The notes: a model not told the origin generated them from the letters alone. DNA of 64,000 bases from Alphaproteobacteria bacterium (GCA_015231795.1 JADGAX010000005.1:182507-246506), one strand, 5' to 3'; counted from the stretch's first letter, positions 50,319 to 60,744 are shown. Numbers and translations: made by a program.

Positions 50319-51335
50319 TTAGTACGGCTCTTCCAGCTTCTTGGCCATATCCTCGATATTCTCGGGCGGCCAGCCGGAAACTTCCATGCCCAGATGCAGG
50401 CCCATATGCGCCAGCACTTCCTTGATCTCGTTCAAGGACTTGCGGCCGAAGTTGGGCGTGCGCAACATCTCGGCCTCGGTCTTCTGAACCAAGTCGCCGA
50501 TATAGATGATGTTGTCGTTCTTCAAGCAGTTGGCCGAGCGGACCGAGAGTTCCAACTCATCGACCTTGCGCAGCAGGTTCTTGTTGAAGGGCAGGTCGTC
50601 CTTGCTCTCTTCGTCGGCGCTGTGGGTCGGCTCTTCGAAATTGATGAAGAGCTGCAACTGGTCTTGCAGAATGCGCGCCGCCAGGGCCACGGCATCCTCG
50701 GGCGTCACGGCGCCGCTGGTCTCAACCTTCATCGACAGCTTGTCATAGTCGGTGACTTGGCCGACGCGGGTGTTCTCGATCTTATAGGCCACTTTACGCA
50801 CGGGGCTGAAAATGGCGTCGATGGGGATCAGGCCGATCGGCGAATCCTCGGGCTTGTTCTGGCTGGCGGGCACATAGCCCTTGCCGGTCTGCACGGTCAG
50901 TTCCATCGAGAGCTTGGCGCCCTCGTCCAACGTGCAGATGACCAGATCGGGGTCCATGATTTCGATGTCATGGCCGGTCTCGATCATGCCCGCAGTGACT
51001 TCGCCGGGTCCGATGGCGCGCAGCATCATGCGCTTGGGGCCTTCGCCATGCATGCGAAGCGCCAGCGTCTTGATGTTGAGCACGATGTCGGTGACGTCCT
51101 CGCGAACGCCGGGGATCGACGAGAATTCGTGCAGCACGCCGTCGATATGGATGGCCGTGACGGCAGCACCCTGAAGCGACGACAAAAGGATGCGGCGCAG
51201 CGCGTTGCCAAGCGTGGTGCCGAAGCCGCGCTCCAAAGGTTCCGCGACGACGGTGGCGATGCGGCGCGGATCTTCCCCGGCCTCGACCTGAAGCTTGTTG
51301 GGCTTGATCAGTTCCTGCCAATTCTTCTGAATCAC
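50319..51335 (-). CDS. rpoA: RNA polymerase alpha subunit
   Basis: The 338-residue subunit has the assembly domain (about residues 1-235) and, after a linker, the C-terminal DNA-contacting domain (about 260-320). I start at the GTG at 51335. It gives the standard alphaproteobacterial [12 protein letters not shown]-terminus and has AGGA about eight bases upstream. The frame is open for 15 more codons to 51380. It stands between rpsK and rplQ. Confidence 0.96.
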   Translation of the reverse strand: MIQKNWQELIKPNKLQVEAGEDPRRIATVVAEPLERGFGTTLGNALRRILLSSLQGAAVTAIHIDGVLHEFSSIPGVREDVTDIVLNIKTLALRMHGEGPKRMMLRAIGPGEVTAGMIETGHDIEIMDPDLVICTLDEGAKLSMELTVQTGKGYVPASQNKPEDSPIGLIPIDAIFSPVRKVAYKIENTRVGQVTDYDKLSMKVETSGAVTPEDAVALAARILQDQLQLFINFEEPTHSADEESKDDLPFNKNLLRKVDELELSVRSANCLKNDNIIYIGDLVQKTEAEMLRTPNFGRKSLNEIKEVLAHMGLHLGMEVSGWPPENIEDMAKKLEEPY

Positions 51336-51435
51336 GAGCCAATCCTCATGCTGAAGGTGAGCCGGGATCTGCCCCGGCAAGGCGGATCAACCAGCGGCCA
51401 GAACTGGGAATCAGCCCTGACCGTAACGAATAAAC

Positions 51436-51834
51436 TTAAACGCGACGACGCTTGCGCGGACGGCAGCCATTGTGCGGAATGGGCGTGACGTCGCGGATGG
51501 CCGTGATCGTAAAGCCCACTGCCTGAAGCGCGCGCAGCGCCGACTCGCGACCGGCGCCCGGGCCGGTCACTTCCACGTCCAAGGTGCGCATGCCGTGCTC
51601 GGCCGCCTTCTTCCCGGCGTCTTCCGCCGCCACCTGGGCCGCGTAAGGGGTCGATTTGCGCGAACCCTTGAAGCCCTGAACGCCCGCCGACGACCAGGAA
51701 ATCGCATTGCCCTGGGCATCGGTGATGGTGATCATGGTGTTGTTGAAGCTCGCATTCACATGCGCAACACCCGAGGTGATGTTCTTACGTTCGCGACGGC
51801 GCGGACGCGCTGCGGCTGCTGCTGCTTTTGCCAT
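51436..51834 (-). CDS. rpsK: 30S ribosomal protein S11
   Basis: The 132-residue S11 has an Ala-rich opening ([16 protein letters not shown]) and the family C-terminus [14 protein letters not shown]. It lies 32 bases after rpsM and about 100 before the rpoA start, as part of the alpha operon driven from the promoter at 52.36 kb. Confidence 0.97.
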   Translation of the reverse strand: MAKAAAAAARPRRRERKNITSGVAHVNASFNNTMITITDAQGNAISWSSAGVQGFKGSRKSTPYAAQVAAEDAGKKAAEHGMRTLDVEVTGPGAGRESALRALQAVGFTITAIRDVTPIPHNGCRPRKRRRV

Positions 51835-51866
51835 GTCCCGATCCTAAATCCTTAAAACCAAAAACC

Positions 51867-52244
51867 TTACTTGGTCACTTTCTTCTTGCCGGCAATCGCC
51901 ACGGCAGGTCCCTTGCGGGTGCGGGCGTTGGTGTGGGTGCGCTGACCGCGCACCGGCAAGCCTTTGCGATGACGCAGGCCGCGATAGCAACCCAAATCCA
52001 TCAGACGCTTGATGTTCATCGAAATCATGCGGCGCAGATCGCCTTCGACCTGATATTCGCGGTCGATCAGCTCGCGGATGCGCAGAACCTCGTCGTCGGA
52101 CAGCGTGTTAACGCGCCGCTCCTGGGTAATGCCAACCTTGCCGCAGATTTCCTGCGCCTTGGTGCGGCCAATGCCATGGATGTAAGTGAGCGCGATCTGC
52201 ACCCGCTTATTGGTCGGAATATTGACACCCGCAATACGAGCCAA
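51867..52244 (-). CDS. rpsM: 30S ribosomal protein S13
   Basis: The 125-residue S13 opens with [20 protein letters not shown] and has the basic [20 protein letters not shown] region near the end. The start codon is TTG at 52244, with a strong AAGGAG site upstream. A weak initiator on the first gene of the alpha operon could be a control point. The transcript leader is about 108 bases if it starts at the consensus promoter. Confidence 0.96.
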   Translation of the reverse strand: MARIAGVNIPTNKRVQIALTYIHGIGRTKAQEICGKVGITQERRVNTLSDDEVLRIRELIDREYQVEGDLRRMISMNIKRLMDLGCYRGLRHRKGLPVRGQRTHTNARTRKGPAVAIAGKKKVTK

Positions 52245-52319
52245 GGCCCTTTCTCCTTCTTATATCCACCGGCTTTTCAGGCCGCAGAAACGTCCAACCC
52301 ACTGATAAACAGCCAACAT

Positions 52320-52348
52320 CCACGGCCCGGAGGTGTTCCCAGCCGTGG
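52320..52348 (-). promoter_or_regulatory. Leader hairpin in the alpha-operon 5' untranslated region
   Basis: CCACGGC (RNA sense, from 52348) and GCCGTGG (to 52320) form a perfect seven-pair stem around a 15-base loop, just downstream of the predicted start site. In E. coli the alpha operon leader binds S4 to repress translation. Whether this hairpin has a like role is not shown by the sequence, and rpsD is not in this operon as far as the window shows. Confidence 0.4.
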
Positions 52349-52358
52349 AAGGTGGGGC

Positions 52359-52386
52359 ATTATAGGCGTGATTTCACGCCTGTCAA
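52359..52386 (-). promoter_or_regulatory. Full-consensus promoter of the alpha operon with palindromic spacer
   Basis: On the minus strand TTGACA (52386-52381) and TATAAT (52364-52359) match the sigma-70 consensus at all twelve positions, 16 bases apart. The 16-base spacer, GGCGTGATTTCACGCC on the plus strand, is itself a perfect 7-2-7 inverted repeat that exactly fills the gap between the boxes. It would drive rpsM-rpsK-rpoA-rplQ. The inverted repeat may be a regulator site or may form a cruciform. Confidence 0.85.
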
Positions 52387-52415
52387 CTGACTCTCTGGCC
52401 CTGTCAAGCTCTTTT

Positions 52416-52452
52416 AGCCGCCCCTGGGGCAACGCGCGCCTCAGGGACGGCT
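52416..52452 (-). terminator. Stem-loop after adk (weak terminator or attenuator)
   Basis: On the minus strand AGCCGTCCCTG and CAGGGGCGGCT pair over 11 bases, with one G-U pair and a 15-base loop, starting eight bases after the adk stop. AAAAG follows the stem instead of a U-run, so it is not a standard intrinsic terminator. Its place between the spc operon end and the alpha promoter suggests a partial stop or RNA 3'-end stabiliser. Confidence 0.45.
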
Positions 52453-52459
52453 GAAGGGC

Positions 52460-53122
52460 TTAAAGAGCAGACAGCACCTGCATGATGCTCTTTGAAACAT
52501 CGTCGATGGCCTGGGTGCCGTCAACGACCTTCAAAATACCCGCCCCTTCGTAGAAGCCCACGATGGGAGCGGTCACTTCGTGGTAGGCGCCCAGGCGGGT
52601 GCGCACCGTTTCTTCATTGTCGTCCTTGCGCCGGGAAAACTCGGTGGCGCCGCACTTGTCGCACACCCCGTCCGTCTTCGGCTTCTGGAACTTGTCGTGA
52701 TAACCGGCGCCGCACTTGGCGCAGGTGAAGCGGCCCGTGATGCGCTCGACGATGAACTGGTCGGGCACGCGGATTTCGATGGCTCCGTTCATGGGCTGCT
52801 GGTTCTCGGCCAGCATCTTGGACAGGGCCTGAGCCTGCGGGATCGAGCGGGGAAATCCATCCAGAATGAATCCCTTGGCGCAATCGGGCGCCTTGATCCG
52901 CTCGGCCACCATTCCGATGATGATGTCGTCGCTGACCAACTGGCCCGCTTCCATCACCGCCTTGGCCTTAAGTCCGATCGGCGTTCCGGAGGCCACGGCG
53001 GCGCGCAGCATGTCGCCGGTGGACAGCTGAACCATGCCGGTAGCATCTTCGATTCGCTTGGCTTGAGTGCCTTTGCCGCAGCCCGGTGGGCCTATGAGTA
53101 CGATACGCTTTGTTGCATTCAT
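52460..53122 (-). CDS. adk: Adenylate kinase
   Basis: The 220-residue enzyme balances AMP, ADP and ATP. The P-loop GPPGCGKGTQ lies at 11-20, and the long-form lid carries four cysteines (134, 137, 154, 157) that likely bind zinc. It overlaps secY by four bases. Placement of adk directly after secY is common in alphaproteobacteria. Confidence 0.97.
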   Translation of the reverse strand: MNATKRIVLIGPPGCGKGTQAKRIEDATGMVQLSTGDMLRAAVASGTPIGLKAKAVMEAGQLVSDDIIIGMVAERIKAPDCAKGFILDGFPRSIPQAQALSKMLAENQQPMNGAIEIRVPDQFIVERITGRFTCAKCGAGYHDKFQKPKTDGVCDKCGATEFSRRKDDNEETVRTRLGAYHEVTAPIVGFYEGAGILKVVDGTQAIDDVSKSIMQVLSAL

Positions 53123-54471
53123 TGACGAGCTCCCTTGAGTTTAGCCTTTTTGATGAGGCCTTCATATTGGTGCGCCAACAAATGTGATTGAATCTGGGCC
53201 ACCGTGTCCATGGTTACGCTGACGACGATGAGCAGACTGGTGCCGCCAAAGTAAAACGGCACCGCGTATTGCGAGATCAGAATCTCGGGCAGAATGCTGA
53301 TCAGCGACAGGTAAATGGCGCCGATCACGGTCAACCTGGTCAAAACGAAGTCCAGGTAATCGGCGGTGTTCTTCCCGGGGCGGATGCCGGGAATGAAGCC
53401 GCCGTGCTTCTTCAGATTGTCGGCCGTGTCCGCAGGATTGAAAACGACGGCCGTATAGAAGAAGGCGAAAAAGACGATCAGGAACGTATAGATGGCCAGA
53501 TACAGGGGGTGGCCGCGTCCCATCAGGGCGTTGAAGGTGGCCAGCCACTCAGGTCCACCGCCCTGCGCCGCAGAGAAGCTGGCGAAGGTGGCGGGCAACA
53601 GCAGAAGCGAGCTGGCGAAAATGGGGGGGATGACGCCCGACGTGTTCAGCTTCAAGGGCAGATGCGAGCTTTCGCCGCCATACATCTTGTTGCCGACTTG
53701 GCGCTTGGGATATTGCACGATGATGCGCCGCTGGGCGCGCTCGACGAAGACGATGACGCCGATGACCGCCGTGACCAGAATGATCAGGCCCAGGATCAGA
53801 AGGACGGGAATGGCGCCGGTGCGCCCCAATTCCAAGGTGCCCGCGATGGCGCTGGGCAGTTCCGCCACGATGCCCGCGAAGATGATCAGCGATGTGCCGT
53901 TGCCGATGCCGCGCGCCGTGATCTGCTCGCCCAGCCACATCAGGAACATGGTGCCGCCGACCAGCGTCACCACGGTCACGAAGCGGAAATGCAGGCCGGG
54001 ATCATGAACGGCAGCACCCGCGCTGCTGGTCATGCCTTCAAGCCCGACGGCGATGCCATAGGCCTGGAAGGTGGCGACCAGAACGGTCAGATAGCGCGTA
54101 TACTGGTTGATGCGCTTGCGCCCCGTCTCGCCTTCCTTCTTCATCGCCTCCAGCTGCGGGCTGACCGTGGTCATCAGCTGCATGATGATCGATGCCGAGA
54201 TGTAGGGCATGATGTTGAGCGCGAAGATGGTCATGCGCGAGAGCGCGCCGCCCGCGAACATGTCGAACATGCCAAGGATGCCCCCACCCTTGGCGTTGTT
54301 GAACAGATCCTTCAGAATGTAAGGATCGATGCCGGGCAGAGGGATATAGGTGCCGATTCGATAGACGATCAAGGCGCCGAGTGCGAACCACAGCCGCTTC
54401 TTTAAATCGGTCGCCTTCGAAAAGACGCCCCAATTCAGGCTGGCGGCCATTTGCTCGGCGGCTGACGCCAT
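53119..54471 (-). CDS. secY: Protein translocase subunit SecY
   Basis: The 450-residue central channel of the Sec translocon has ten hydrophobic spans and the plug/lateral-gate signatures, including GTYIPLPGID near the start and FAGGALSRMTIFALNIMPYI. It closes the ribosomal part of the spc operon, 27 bases after rplO, and overlaps adk by four bases. Confidence 0.98.
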   Translation of the reverse strand: MASAAEQMAASLNWGVFSKATDLKKRLWFALGALIVYRIGTYIPLPGIDPYILKDLFNNAKGGGILGMFDMFAGGALSRMTIFALNIMPYISASIIMQLMTTVSPQLEAMKKEGETGRKRINQYTRYLTVLVATFQAYGIAVGLEGMTSSAGAAVHDPGLHFRFVTVVTLVGGTMFLMWLGEQITARGIGNGTSLIIFAGIVAELPSAIAGTLELGRTGAIPVLLILGLIILVTAVIGVIVFVERAQRRIIVQYPKRQVGNKMYGGESSHLPLKLNTSGVIPPIFASSLLLLPATFASFSAAQGGGPEWLATFNALMGRGHPLYLAIYTFLIVFFAFFYTAVVFNPADTADNLKKHGGFIPGIRPGKNTADYLDFVLTRLTVIGAIYLSLISILPEILISQYAVPFYFGGTSLLIVVSVTMDTVAQIQSHLLAHQYEGLIKKAKLKGARQ

Positions 54472-54498
54472 GAACCCAACTCCCTATGTTTTATATGA

Positions 54499-54966
54499 TC
54501 ACGCTGGCGTGGCCGGAAGGACCAGCTTGCCCCCGGTGGCTTCGACGGCCTGCTTGGCGGCAGCGCTTGCCGACGCGACTTCGATGGTCAGCTTGGCGGT
54601 CAGCGTGCCCTTGGCCAACAGCTTGACGCCGTCCTTCATGTCCTTGAAGAAGCCGGCGGCCTTCAGCGTTTCGGCGTTTACCGGCTTGGCGGCGTCGAGA
54701 CGCCCGGCCTCGACGGCCTTTTGCAGCGCGCCCAGATTGACCGCCACATATTCGGTCGGGAACGGATTGGTGAATCCGCGCTTGGGCAGGCGGCGATAGA
54801 TCGGCATCTGGCCGCCTTCGAAGCCCGCCACGGCGATGCCGGTGCGCGCCTTCTGACCCTTGACGCCCTTGCCCGAGGTCTTGCCCTTGCCGGAACCGAT
54901 ACCGCGTCCAAGACGCTTCTTCTTGCGAGCCGCGCCCGCATTGTCGCGAAGTTCGTTGAGCTTCAT
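54499..54966 (-). CDS. rplO: 50S ribosomal protein L15
   Basis: The 155-residue L15 opens with [20 protein letters not shown] and has the glycine-rich [21 protein letters not shown] segment of the family shortly after. It sits between rpmD and secY in the normal spc order. Confidence 0.97.
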   Translation of the reverse strand: MKLNELRDNAGAARKKKRLGRGIGSGKGKTSGKGVKGQKARTGIAVAGFEGGQMPIYRRLPKRGFTNPFPTEYVAVNLGALQKAVEAGRLDAAKPVNAETLKAAGFFKDMKDGVKLLAKGTLTAKLTIEVASASAAAKQAVEATGGKLVLPATPA

Positions 54967-54978
54967 GTTGTCCGGCTC

Positions 54979-55185
54979 CTAGCCCAATTCCTCGACGCGC
55001 ACCAGATGATGCACGACGGTGATCATGCCGCGAATGGCCGGAGTGTCTTCCAGCTCGGATACGCGGTTCATCTTGTTCAAGCCCAGCCCGACCAAAGTCT
55101 GCCTTTGCACGGGGATGCGCCCAATGGGGCTGCCGATCTGGGTCACGCGCAGCTTCTTGCCAGCCGCAGTTTTAGCTTTGGCCAT
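54979..55185 (-). CDS. rpmD: 50S ribosomal protein L30
   Basis: The 68-residue L30 has the family segment [20 protein letters not shown]. The ATG at 55185 lies two bases after the rpsE stop. The longer open frame upstream is out of phase with rpsE and is not used. Alphaproteobacterial L30 is of this short form. Confidence 0.95.
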   Translation of the reverse strand: MAKAKTAAGKKLRVTQIGSPIGRIPVQRQTLVGLGLNKMNRVSELEDTPAIRGMITVVHHLVRVEELG

Positions 55186-55187
55186 GA

Positions 55188-55829
55188 TTACGCCTCCTTG
55201 GCCTGGGCGGCGGCCTGAACGCCGTCGCGACGAGCCGTGATGTCGCCCACCTTCTTGCCGCGCTTGGCGGCAATGGCCCTGGGACCCATCAGGCCCTTCA
55301 GCGCCTCGAAGGTCGCCTTGACCATGTTGTGGGGGTTCGAAGTGCCGATGCACTTGGCCACCACGTCCTGCACGCCCATCGTCTCGAAGACGGCGCGCAT
55401 CGGGCCGCCCGCGATAATGCCGGTGCCGGGAGGGGCCGAACGCAGCACGACGCGACCGGCGCCGAAATCGCCGCGGATGTCGTGATGCAAGGTGCGGCCT
55501 TCGCGCAGCGCCACGCGGATCAGATTGCGTTTGGCCTGTTCGGTGGCCTTGCGGATGGCTTCCGGAACTTCGCGGGCCTTGCCCGTGCCGTAACCGACGC
55601 GGCCCTTCTGGTCGCCAACCACGACGAGGGCGGCAAAGGCGAAACGGCGTCCGCCCTTCACCACCTTGGCGACGCGATTGATGCTGACCAGCTTGTCGAC
55701 GAATTCGCTTTCCTCGCGCGATTCCTCGTTGCGCTCGCCTTGACGCTGGCGTCCGCGTTGCGGGCGCTCGGAGCGTTCACCGCGCTCGCCGCTGCGGGGA
55801 GACCGGTCGGAATTGGGTGCACGTGCCAT
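55188..55829 (-). CDS. rpsE: 30S ribosomal protein S5 (N-terminally extended)
   Basis: The 213-residue S5 has its core starting near residue 42 with [20 protein letters not shown]. The first 40 residues are an Arg/Glu/Ser/Gln-rich, low-complexity extension absent from E. coli S5 (167 residues). Such tails are known in some alphaproteobacteria and presumably lie on the ribosome surface. Normal spc position between rplR and rpmD. Confidence 0.96.
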   Translation of the reverse strand: MARAPNSDRSPRSGERGERSERPQRGRQRQGERNEESREESEFVDKLVSINRVAKVVKGGRRFAFAALVVVGDQKGRVGYGTGKAREVPEAIRKATEQAKRNLIRVALREGRTLHHDIRGDFGAGRVVLRSAPPGTGIIAGGPMRAVFETMGVQDVVAKCIGTSNPHNMVKATFEALKGLMGPRAIAAKRGKKVGDITARRDGVQAAAQAKEA

Positions 55830-55850
55830 AAGCCAGATTCCCTTGCCTTA

Positions 55851-56213
55851 TTAGAAGTTGAGGCCGCCTTCGCGGGCCGCCTCGGCCAGGGCCTTGACCC
55901 GACCGTGAAACATGTAGCCGCCGCGGTCGAACACCACGTCCTTGATGCCGGCCGCGAGGGCGCGTTCGGCGATCAACTTGCCGACCATGGCGGCGGCGGA
56001 GGTGTCGGCACCTGTCTTCAGACCCTTCTTCAGGTCCTTTTCCAGCGTCGAAGCCGAGGCCAAAGTGGCACCCTTCGCGTCGTCGATGACCTGCGCATAC
56101 ATGTGCTGGCCAGAGCGGAAGACCGACAGACGCGGACGTCCGCTGGACTTCTTGCGGAGCTGGGTCCGCGTGCGCGCCTTGCGGCGTTCGAAAAGGAACA
56201 ATGCGTTCGCCAT
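55851..56213 (-). CDS. rplR: 50S ribosomal protein L18
   Basis: This 120-residue 5S-rRNA-binding protein has the family segment [20 protein letters not shown] and the C-terminal [20 protein letters not shown]. It lies between rplF and rpsE with short gaps of 11 and 21 bases. Confidence 0.97.
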   Translation of the reverse strand: MANALFLFERRKARTRTQLRKKSSGRPRLSVFRSGQHMYAQVIDDAKGATLASASTLEKDLKKGLKTGADTSAAAMVGKLIAERALAAGIKDVVFDRGGYMFHGRVKALAEAAREGGLNF

Positions 56214-56224
56214 ATCGGTCGTCC

Positions 56225-56758
56225 TTACTTCTTCTTGCCTTCTTTGCGCAAGATGGTCTCGGTATCGTACTTGATGCCCTTGCCCTTGTAGGGTTCAGGA
56301 CCGCGATAGGCGCGGATTTCAGCGGCAACTTGGCCCACTCGCTGGCGATTGGCGCCAGAGATGGTGATCGCCGTCGGCTTTTCGCAAGCGATCTGCACGT
56401 CGGACGGGATCGGATAGACCACGTCGTGACTGTAGCCCAGCTGCAGCTGCAGGTTCTTGCCCTGGACGGCGGCGCGGTAACCGACGCCGTTGATTTCCAG
56501 GTTGATCTTGAAGCCTTCGGAAACGCCCTTGACCATGTTGTTGACGAGGGCGCGCGTGGTGCCCCACATCATGCGGGACTTCTTGGTCTCCGAACGAGGC
56601 GCCACCCAAACCTTGCCGTCTTCCAACTTGACGTCGACTTCCTCGGTCAAAGGCAGAACGATCTGTCCCAGCTTGCCCTTGGCGGTCAGCTCCTGGTTGG
56701 CGATGTTGACGGTCACCCCCGAGGGAACCGTCACCGGATATTTTCCAACGCGTGACAT
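56225..56758 (-). CDS. rplF: 50S ribosomal protein L6
   Basis: The 177-residue two-domain L6 opens with [16 protein letters not shown] and has [16 protein letters not shown] near the C-terminus, the rRNA-contact signature. Normal length and spc position between rpsH and rplR. Confidence 0.98.
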   Translation of the reverse strand: MSRVGKYPVTVPSGVTVNIANQELTAKGKLGQIVLPLTEEVDVKLEDGKVWVAPRSETKKSRMMWGTTRALVNNMVKGVSEGFKINLEINGVGYRAAVQGKNLQLQLGYSHDVVYPIPSDVQIACEKPTAITISGANRQRVGQVAAEIRAYRGPEPYKGKGIKYDTETILRKEGKKK

Positions 56759-56767
56759 GGCGACCCC

Positions 56768-57166
56768 TTAGAAGACTTGGCAGAGCACTTCGCCGCCAAC
56801 ATTGGCAGCGCGCGCTTCCGCATCCGACATGACGCCCTTGGGCGTCGACAGGATGGAGATGCCCAGGCCGTTATAGACCTTGGGCAGGTCCTTGATCTTC
56901 GAATAGACCCGCCGTCCCGGCGTGGAAATACGCGAGATTTCCCGGATCACCGGTTCGCCCTCGTTGTATTTGAGTTCGACGGTGATCTCGTCCACGCCCG
57001 GGCGACGGTTGCCGCGGGAGTAACCGCGGATGTAGCCTTCGCGCTTCAAGACGTCGAGGACGTTCTCGCGCAACTTCGAGGCGGGAGCCACGACGGAAGC
57101 CTTACGGGCCTGTTGCCCGTTGCGGATCCGTGTAAGCAAATCGCCAAGAGGATCGGTTAACGACAT
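56768..57166 (-). CDS. rpsH: 30S ribosomal protein S8
   Basis: The 132-residue S8 has [14 protein letters not shown] at the start and the C-terminal [20 protein letters not shown] signature. In E. coli this protein represses the spc operon by binding near the rplE start; I did not find that RNA structure here by eye. Confidence 0.97.
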   Translation of the reverse strand: MSLTDPLGDLLTRIRNGQQARKASVVAPASKLRENVLDVLKREGYIRGYSRGNRRPGVDEITVELKYNEGEPVIREISRISTPGRRVYSKIKDLPKVYNGLGISILSTPKGVMSDAEARAANVGGEVLCQVF

Positions 57167-57184
57167 AGTTCCTGCTCCTCCTAA

Positions 57185-57490
57185 TTACCAGCTCGACTTG
57201 ACCATGCCGGGGATCTGGCCCCAGTTGGCCAGGTCACGCAATGAAATGCGGCACAGTTTGAACTTACGATAGTTGCCCCGGGGACGCCCCGTGAGTTCGC
57301 AACGCAGACGGTACCGGGTGGCGGCGCCGTTGCGGGGCATCTCGGCCAGCTTGATCGCCGCCTCGAAACGTTCTTCCGGAGAAGCCTCGCGGTTCATGAC
57401 GACCGCCTTCAAGCGCGCGCGCTTTGGGGCCTGGCCCTTGATCATGCGAACGCGCTTCTTGTTCTTCTCGATTGAACTGAGTTTAGCCAT
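57185..57490 (-). CDS. rpsN: 30S ribosomal protein S14 (zinc-independent form)
   Basis: The 101-residue S14 is of the long form that lacks the four zinc cysteines. The C-terminal [19 protein letters not shown] and [19 protein letters not shown] segments are typical. Located between rplE and rpsH as expected. Confidence 0.97.
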   Translation of the reverse strand: MAKLSSIEKNKKRVRMIKGQAPKRARLKAVVMNREASPEERFEAAIKLAEMPRNGAATRYRLRCELTGRPRGNYRKFKLCRISLRDLANWGQIPGMVKSSW

Positions 57491-57507
57491 ATCCCTACCC
57501 TACCGGA

Positions 57508-58053
57508 TCAGTTGGCGAAAGGCATGTCGAAGCCCTTGAGAAGCGCCTTGCACTCCTCGTCGGTCTTCGCGGTGGTCACGATGGCGATATCCATGCCCCG
57601 AATCTTGTCAACCTTGTCGTAGTTGATTTCGGGGAAGATGATCTGCTCTTTCAAGCCCATGTTGAAATTGCCGCGCCCATCGAAGCACTTGCCCGAGATG
57701 CCGCGAAAGTCGCGGATGCGGGGCATGGCGATGTTGAGCAAGCGGTCCAGGAATTCCCACATGCGCTCGCGGCGCAGGGTGACCGTGCAGCCGATGGGCA
57801 TGCCTTCGCGGATCTTGAAACCCGCGATCGCCTTCTTGGCCTTGGTCACCACGGGCTTCTGACCGGTAATCGCGGTCAGTTCCGCCACCGCCAGATCGAT
57901 CTTCTTGGAATCGGCGCTAGCTTCGCCGACGCCCATGTTGATGACGATCTTCTGCAAGCGCGGAACCTGCATGACATTGGTGTAGCCGAACTGCTCTTTC
58001 AGAGCGGCCTTCACCTTGGATTCGTAAATATCCTTGAGGCGGGGATGCGCCAT
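57508..58053 (-). CDS. rplE: 50S ribosomal protein L5
   Basis: The 181-residue 5S-rRNA-binding L5 has [17 protein letters not shown] near residue 25 and the C-terminal [20 protein letters not shown] segment. Its start is 11 bases after the rplX stop. Confidence 0.98.
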   Translation of the reverse strand: MAHPRLKDIYESKVKAALKEQFGYTNVMQVPRLQKIVINMGVGEASADSKKIDLAVAELTAITGQKPVVTKAKKAIAGFKIREGMPIGCTVTLRRERMWEFLDRLLNIAMPRIRDFRGISGKCFDGRGNFNMGLKEQIIFPEINYDKVDKIRGMDIAIVTTAKTDEECKALLKGFDMPFAN

Positions 58054-58064
58054 GTTCCTCTCCC

Positions 58065-58382
58065 TCAGCGGTCGAAGGACTCGCCGGTGCGCGAGGATAC
58101 GCGCACCTTGCGGCCGTCTTCGAGAATCTTGAACGCAACCCGGGCCGGCTTGCCGTCCTTGGGGTCAATCAGGGCGAGGTTCGACAGGTGGATGCCCGCC
58201 TCACGCTCGACGATGCCGCCTGGATTGGTGGCGCTTGGCTTGGTGTGACGCTTCATCATGTTCACACCCTGCACGACGGCGCGGCCCTCGGTGGGAGAGA
58301 CGCGCAGAACGTCGCCCTTCTTGCCCTTGTCCTTGCCTGCGAGCACGACGACGTGATCGCCCTTTTTGATTTTGGCAGCCAT
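58065..58382 (-). CDS. rplX: 50S ribosomal protein L24
   Basis: The 105-residue KOW-domain protein ([20 protein letters not shown]) helps start 50S assembly. The ATG at 58382 shares one base with the rplN stop (TAATG). A longer overlapping frame through rplN is a shadow. Confidence 0.97.
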   Translation of the reverse strand: MAAKIKKGDHVVVLAGKDKGKKGDVLRVSPTEGRAVVQGVNMMKRHTKPSATNPGGIVEREAGIHLSNLALIDPKDGKPARVAFKILEDGRKVRVSSRTGESFDR

Positions 58383-58750
58383 TACAGCACCTCGGGAGCC
58401 AGCGAAATGATCTTCATGTACTTCTTGGCCCGCAATTCGCGCGTGACGGGTCCGAAGATGCGCGTGCCGATCGGCTCGCCTTGCTTGTTGATCAGCACAG
58501 CCGCGTTCTTGTCGAAGCGGATGGCGGTTCCGTCGGCGCGGCGAATTTCCTTCGAGGTGCGCACGATGACGGCGCGATGAACGTCGCCCTTCTTCACGCG
58601 GCCCTTGGGAATGGCCTCCTTGATGGAAACGACGATCACGTCGCCCACTCCGGCCACACGGCGCTGCGAACCACCCAGCACCTTGATGCACATAACCCTG
58701 CGTGCGCCTGAATTGTCGGCGACGTCCAGGTTGGACTGCATCTGGATCAT
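58382..58750 (-). CDS. rplN: 50S ribosomal protein L14
   Basis: The 122-residue L14 has [20 protein letters not shown] at the start and [20 protein letters not shown] near the end, both highly conserved. First gene of the spc block, 21 bases after rpsQ. Confidence 0.98.
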   Translation of the reverse strand: MIQMQSNLDVADNSGARRVMCIKVLGGSQRRVAGVGDVIVVSIKEAIPKGRVKKGDVHRAVIVRTSKEIRRADGTAIRFDKNAAVLINKQGEPIGTRIFGPVTRELRAKKYMKIISLAPEVL

Positions 58751-58771
58751 ATCGGTATCCCTTCCTTGTCC

Positions 58772-59023
58772 TTAGGCCTTGGCCGTGGCGCCGTCTTCGG
58801 GCAACACTTCCCAGGTCTTGGTCTTGGAGATCGGCTTGGTTTCGCGGATGCGCACCACATCGCCCATCTTGCACAGGTTGTTTTCATCGTGCGCGTGATA
58901 CTTCTTCGAGCGCTTGATGAACTTCTTGTAAATCGGGTGCATGACGCGGCGCTCGACCTTGACCACGATGGTCTTGTCCATCTTGTCGCTCACCACCACG
59001 CCTTGCAAAACGCGCCTCGGCAT
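58772..59023 (-). CDS. rpsQ: 30S ribosomal protein S17
   Basis: This 83-residue OB-fold protein has [20 protein letters not shown] at the start and [19 protein letters not shown] near the C-terminus, the S17 signature. Ends the S10 block in the usual order after rpmC. Confidence 0.97.
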   Translation of the reverse strand: MPRRVLQGVVVSDKMDKTIVVKVERRVMHPIYKKFIKRSKKYHAHDENNLCKMGDVVRIRETKPISKTKTWEVLPEDGATAKA

Positions 59024-59035
59024 CGTTGCTTCTCC

Positions 59036-59239
59036 TTACTTCGCGGCCGTCTGGGCCTTTTGGCCCAGAACGGTCTTGATGCGGGCGATCTCGCGGCGCA
59101 CTTCGCGCACGCGGGACGTATTTTCCAACTGCCCGGAAGCCTTCTGGAAGCGCATGTTGAACTGCTCCTTCTTCAGGCTGACCAGCTGTTCCTTCAGCTG
59201 ATCGGGCGTCTTGGCACGATGATCGGCTGCCAAAGTCAT
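59036..59239 (-). CDS. rpmC: 50S ribosomal protein L29
   Basis: The 67-residue two-helix L29 has [20 protein letters not shown], followed by the family segment [12 protein letters not shown]. It begins one base after the rplP stop. Confidence 0.96.
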   Translation of the reverse strand: MTLAADHRAKTPDQLKEQLVSLKKEQFNMRFQKASGQLENTSRVREVRREIARIKTVLGQKAQTAAK

Positions 59240-59240
59240 C

Positions 59241-59657
59241 TTAAGCCTCCATCATGCGGGTAACGATCTTGGTCTTGATCGGCAGCTTGGCGGCGGCCAA
59301 CAGGAACGCCTCGCGGGCGATGGTGTCGGACACGCCGTCGACCTCGAACATGATGCGGCCCGGCTTGACGCGAGCCACCCAGAATTCCGGCGAACCCTTG
59401 CCCGAACCCATGCGGACTTCGGCGGGCTTGCTCGACACCGGCACGTCCGGGAAGATGCGGATCCACACGCGGCCTTGGCGCTTCATGTGGCGCGTGATGG
59501 CGCGGCGAGCGGCTTCGATCTGGCGGGCGGTGACGCGCTCGGGTTCCATGGCTTTCAAGCCGTGCGAACCGAAGTTGAGCGAGGTGCCGCCCTTGGCCAG
59601 ACCCTTGATGCGGCCCTTGTGGGCCTTGCGGAATTTCGTGCGCTTTGGACTAAGCAT
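59241..59657 (-). CDS. rplP: 50S ribosomal protein L16
   Basis: The 138-residue L16 has [19 protein letters not shown] at the start and the segment [20 protein letters not shown]. Normal length. It lies between rpsC and rpmC, 12 bases after rpsC. Confidence 0.98.
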   Translation of the reverse strand: MLSPKRTKFRKAHKGRIKGLAKGGTSLNFGSHGLKAMEPERVTARQIEAARRAITRHMKRQGRVWIRIFPDVPVSSKPAEVRMGSGKGSPEFWVARVKPGRIMFEVDGVSDTIAREAFLLAAAKLPIKTKIVTRMMEA

Positions 59658-59669
59658 GGATCAAACCCT

Positions 59670-60362
59670 TTACGCGGTCACGGAGCGGGCCGGCGGCTGG
59701 CCATCCAGGGCCTGCCGTTCGGTCGCCATGGGGTCGTGCGCCATCACTTCGCCCTTGAACACCCAAACTTTGACACCGCAGGTGCCGTAGGTGGTCTTGG
59801 CGGTCGAGACGCCGTAATCAATGTCGGCGCGCAGCGTGTGCAGGGGCACGCGGCCTTCGCGATACCATTCCATGCGCGCGATTTCGGCGCCGCCCAAACG
59901 GCCCGAACAGTTGATCCGGATGCCGAGCGCGCCCAGACGCATCGCCGACTGAACGGCGCGCTTCATGGCGCGGCGGAAGGAAACGCGGCGCTCCAGCTGC
60001 TGGGCGATGTTCTCGGCGACCAGTCGGGCGTCGAGTTCGGGCTTACGGATTTCCAGGATGTTGAGGCTGACTTCGCCGCCCGTCATCTTGGACAGTTCCT
60101 TGCGCAGCACCTCGATGTCGGCGCCCTTCTTGCCGATCACCACGCCGGGGCGCGCCGAGTGCAGGGTAATGCGGGCCTTCTTGGCGGGGCGTTCCACCAC
60201 CACCTTGGCCACGCCGGCCTGAGCCAGACGCTTGTGCAGATATTCCTTCAGCTTCAGGTCTTCCATCAGCATCTTGCCGTAGTCGTTGTCGGCGAACCAA
60301 CGCGAATCCCACGTGCGATTGATGCCGAGCCTGAGGCCGACCGGATTGACTTTATGACCCAT
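59670..60362 (-). CDS. rpsC: 30S ribosomal protein S3
   Basis: The 230-residue S3 has [20 protein letters not shown] at the start and a KH domain with [20 protein letters not shown]. Its ATG shares one base with the rplV stop. Confidence 0.98.
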   Translation of the reverse strand: MGHKVNPVGLRLGINRTWDSRWFADNDYGKMLMEDLKLKEYLHKRLAQAGVAKVVVERPAKKARITLHSARPGVVIGKKGADIEVLRKELSKMTGGEVSLNILEIRKPELDARLVAENIAQQLERRVSFRRAMKRAVQSAMRLGALGIRINCSGRLGGAEIARMEWYREGRVPLHTLRADIDYGVSTAKTTYGTCGVKVWVFKGEVMAHDPMATERQALDGQPPARSVTA

Positions 60363-60742
60363 CAGACCTTCTCCTTGCGCTCACGCACGACGACGGTGAG
60401 ATTGCTGAACGGCTTCTCGACGCGTCCCGAGCGGCCACGGGCGCGGGCGTGAAAGCGCTTCATGACAATGCCCTTACCAACAAAAGCCTCGGCCACCATC
60501 AGACGATCAACGTCGAGCTGGTGGTTGTTTTCCGCATTGGCGACCGCCGACTGCAGCACCTTCTTGACCTGCACCGCGATGCGGCGCTTCGAGAAGGTCA
60601 GCTGCGACAGCGCATTGGCCACCGGCAGGCCGCGGATCGATTCGGCGACCAGATTCAGCTTTCTAGGGCTGGTGCGGATGGACGACGCGAAGGCTTTCGC
60701 CTCGTTGTCTGCCAGATCGCGTTCAACGGCTTTCTTGCCCAT
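60362..60742 (-). CDS. rplV: 50S ribosomal protein L22
   Basis: The 126-residue L22 includes [19 protein letters not shown] and the exit-tunnel hairpin region [21 protein letters not shown] start at the ATG at 60742; the longer frame runs out of phase through rpsS. It starts two bases after the rpsS stop. Confidence 0.96.
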   Translation of the reverse strand: MGKKAVERDLADNEAKAFASSIRTSPRKLNLVAESIRGLPVANALSQLTFSKRRIAVQVKKVLQSAVANAENNHQLDVDRLMVAEAFVGKGIVMKRFHARARGRSGRVEKPFSNLTVVVRERKEKV

Positions 60743-60744
60743 GG

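Noticed and set aside
51336..51380. 15-codon N-terminal extension of rpoA
   Set aside because: Alphaproteobacterial alpha subunits begin at [11 protein letters not shown]; the GTG at 51335 has a proper ribosome site.
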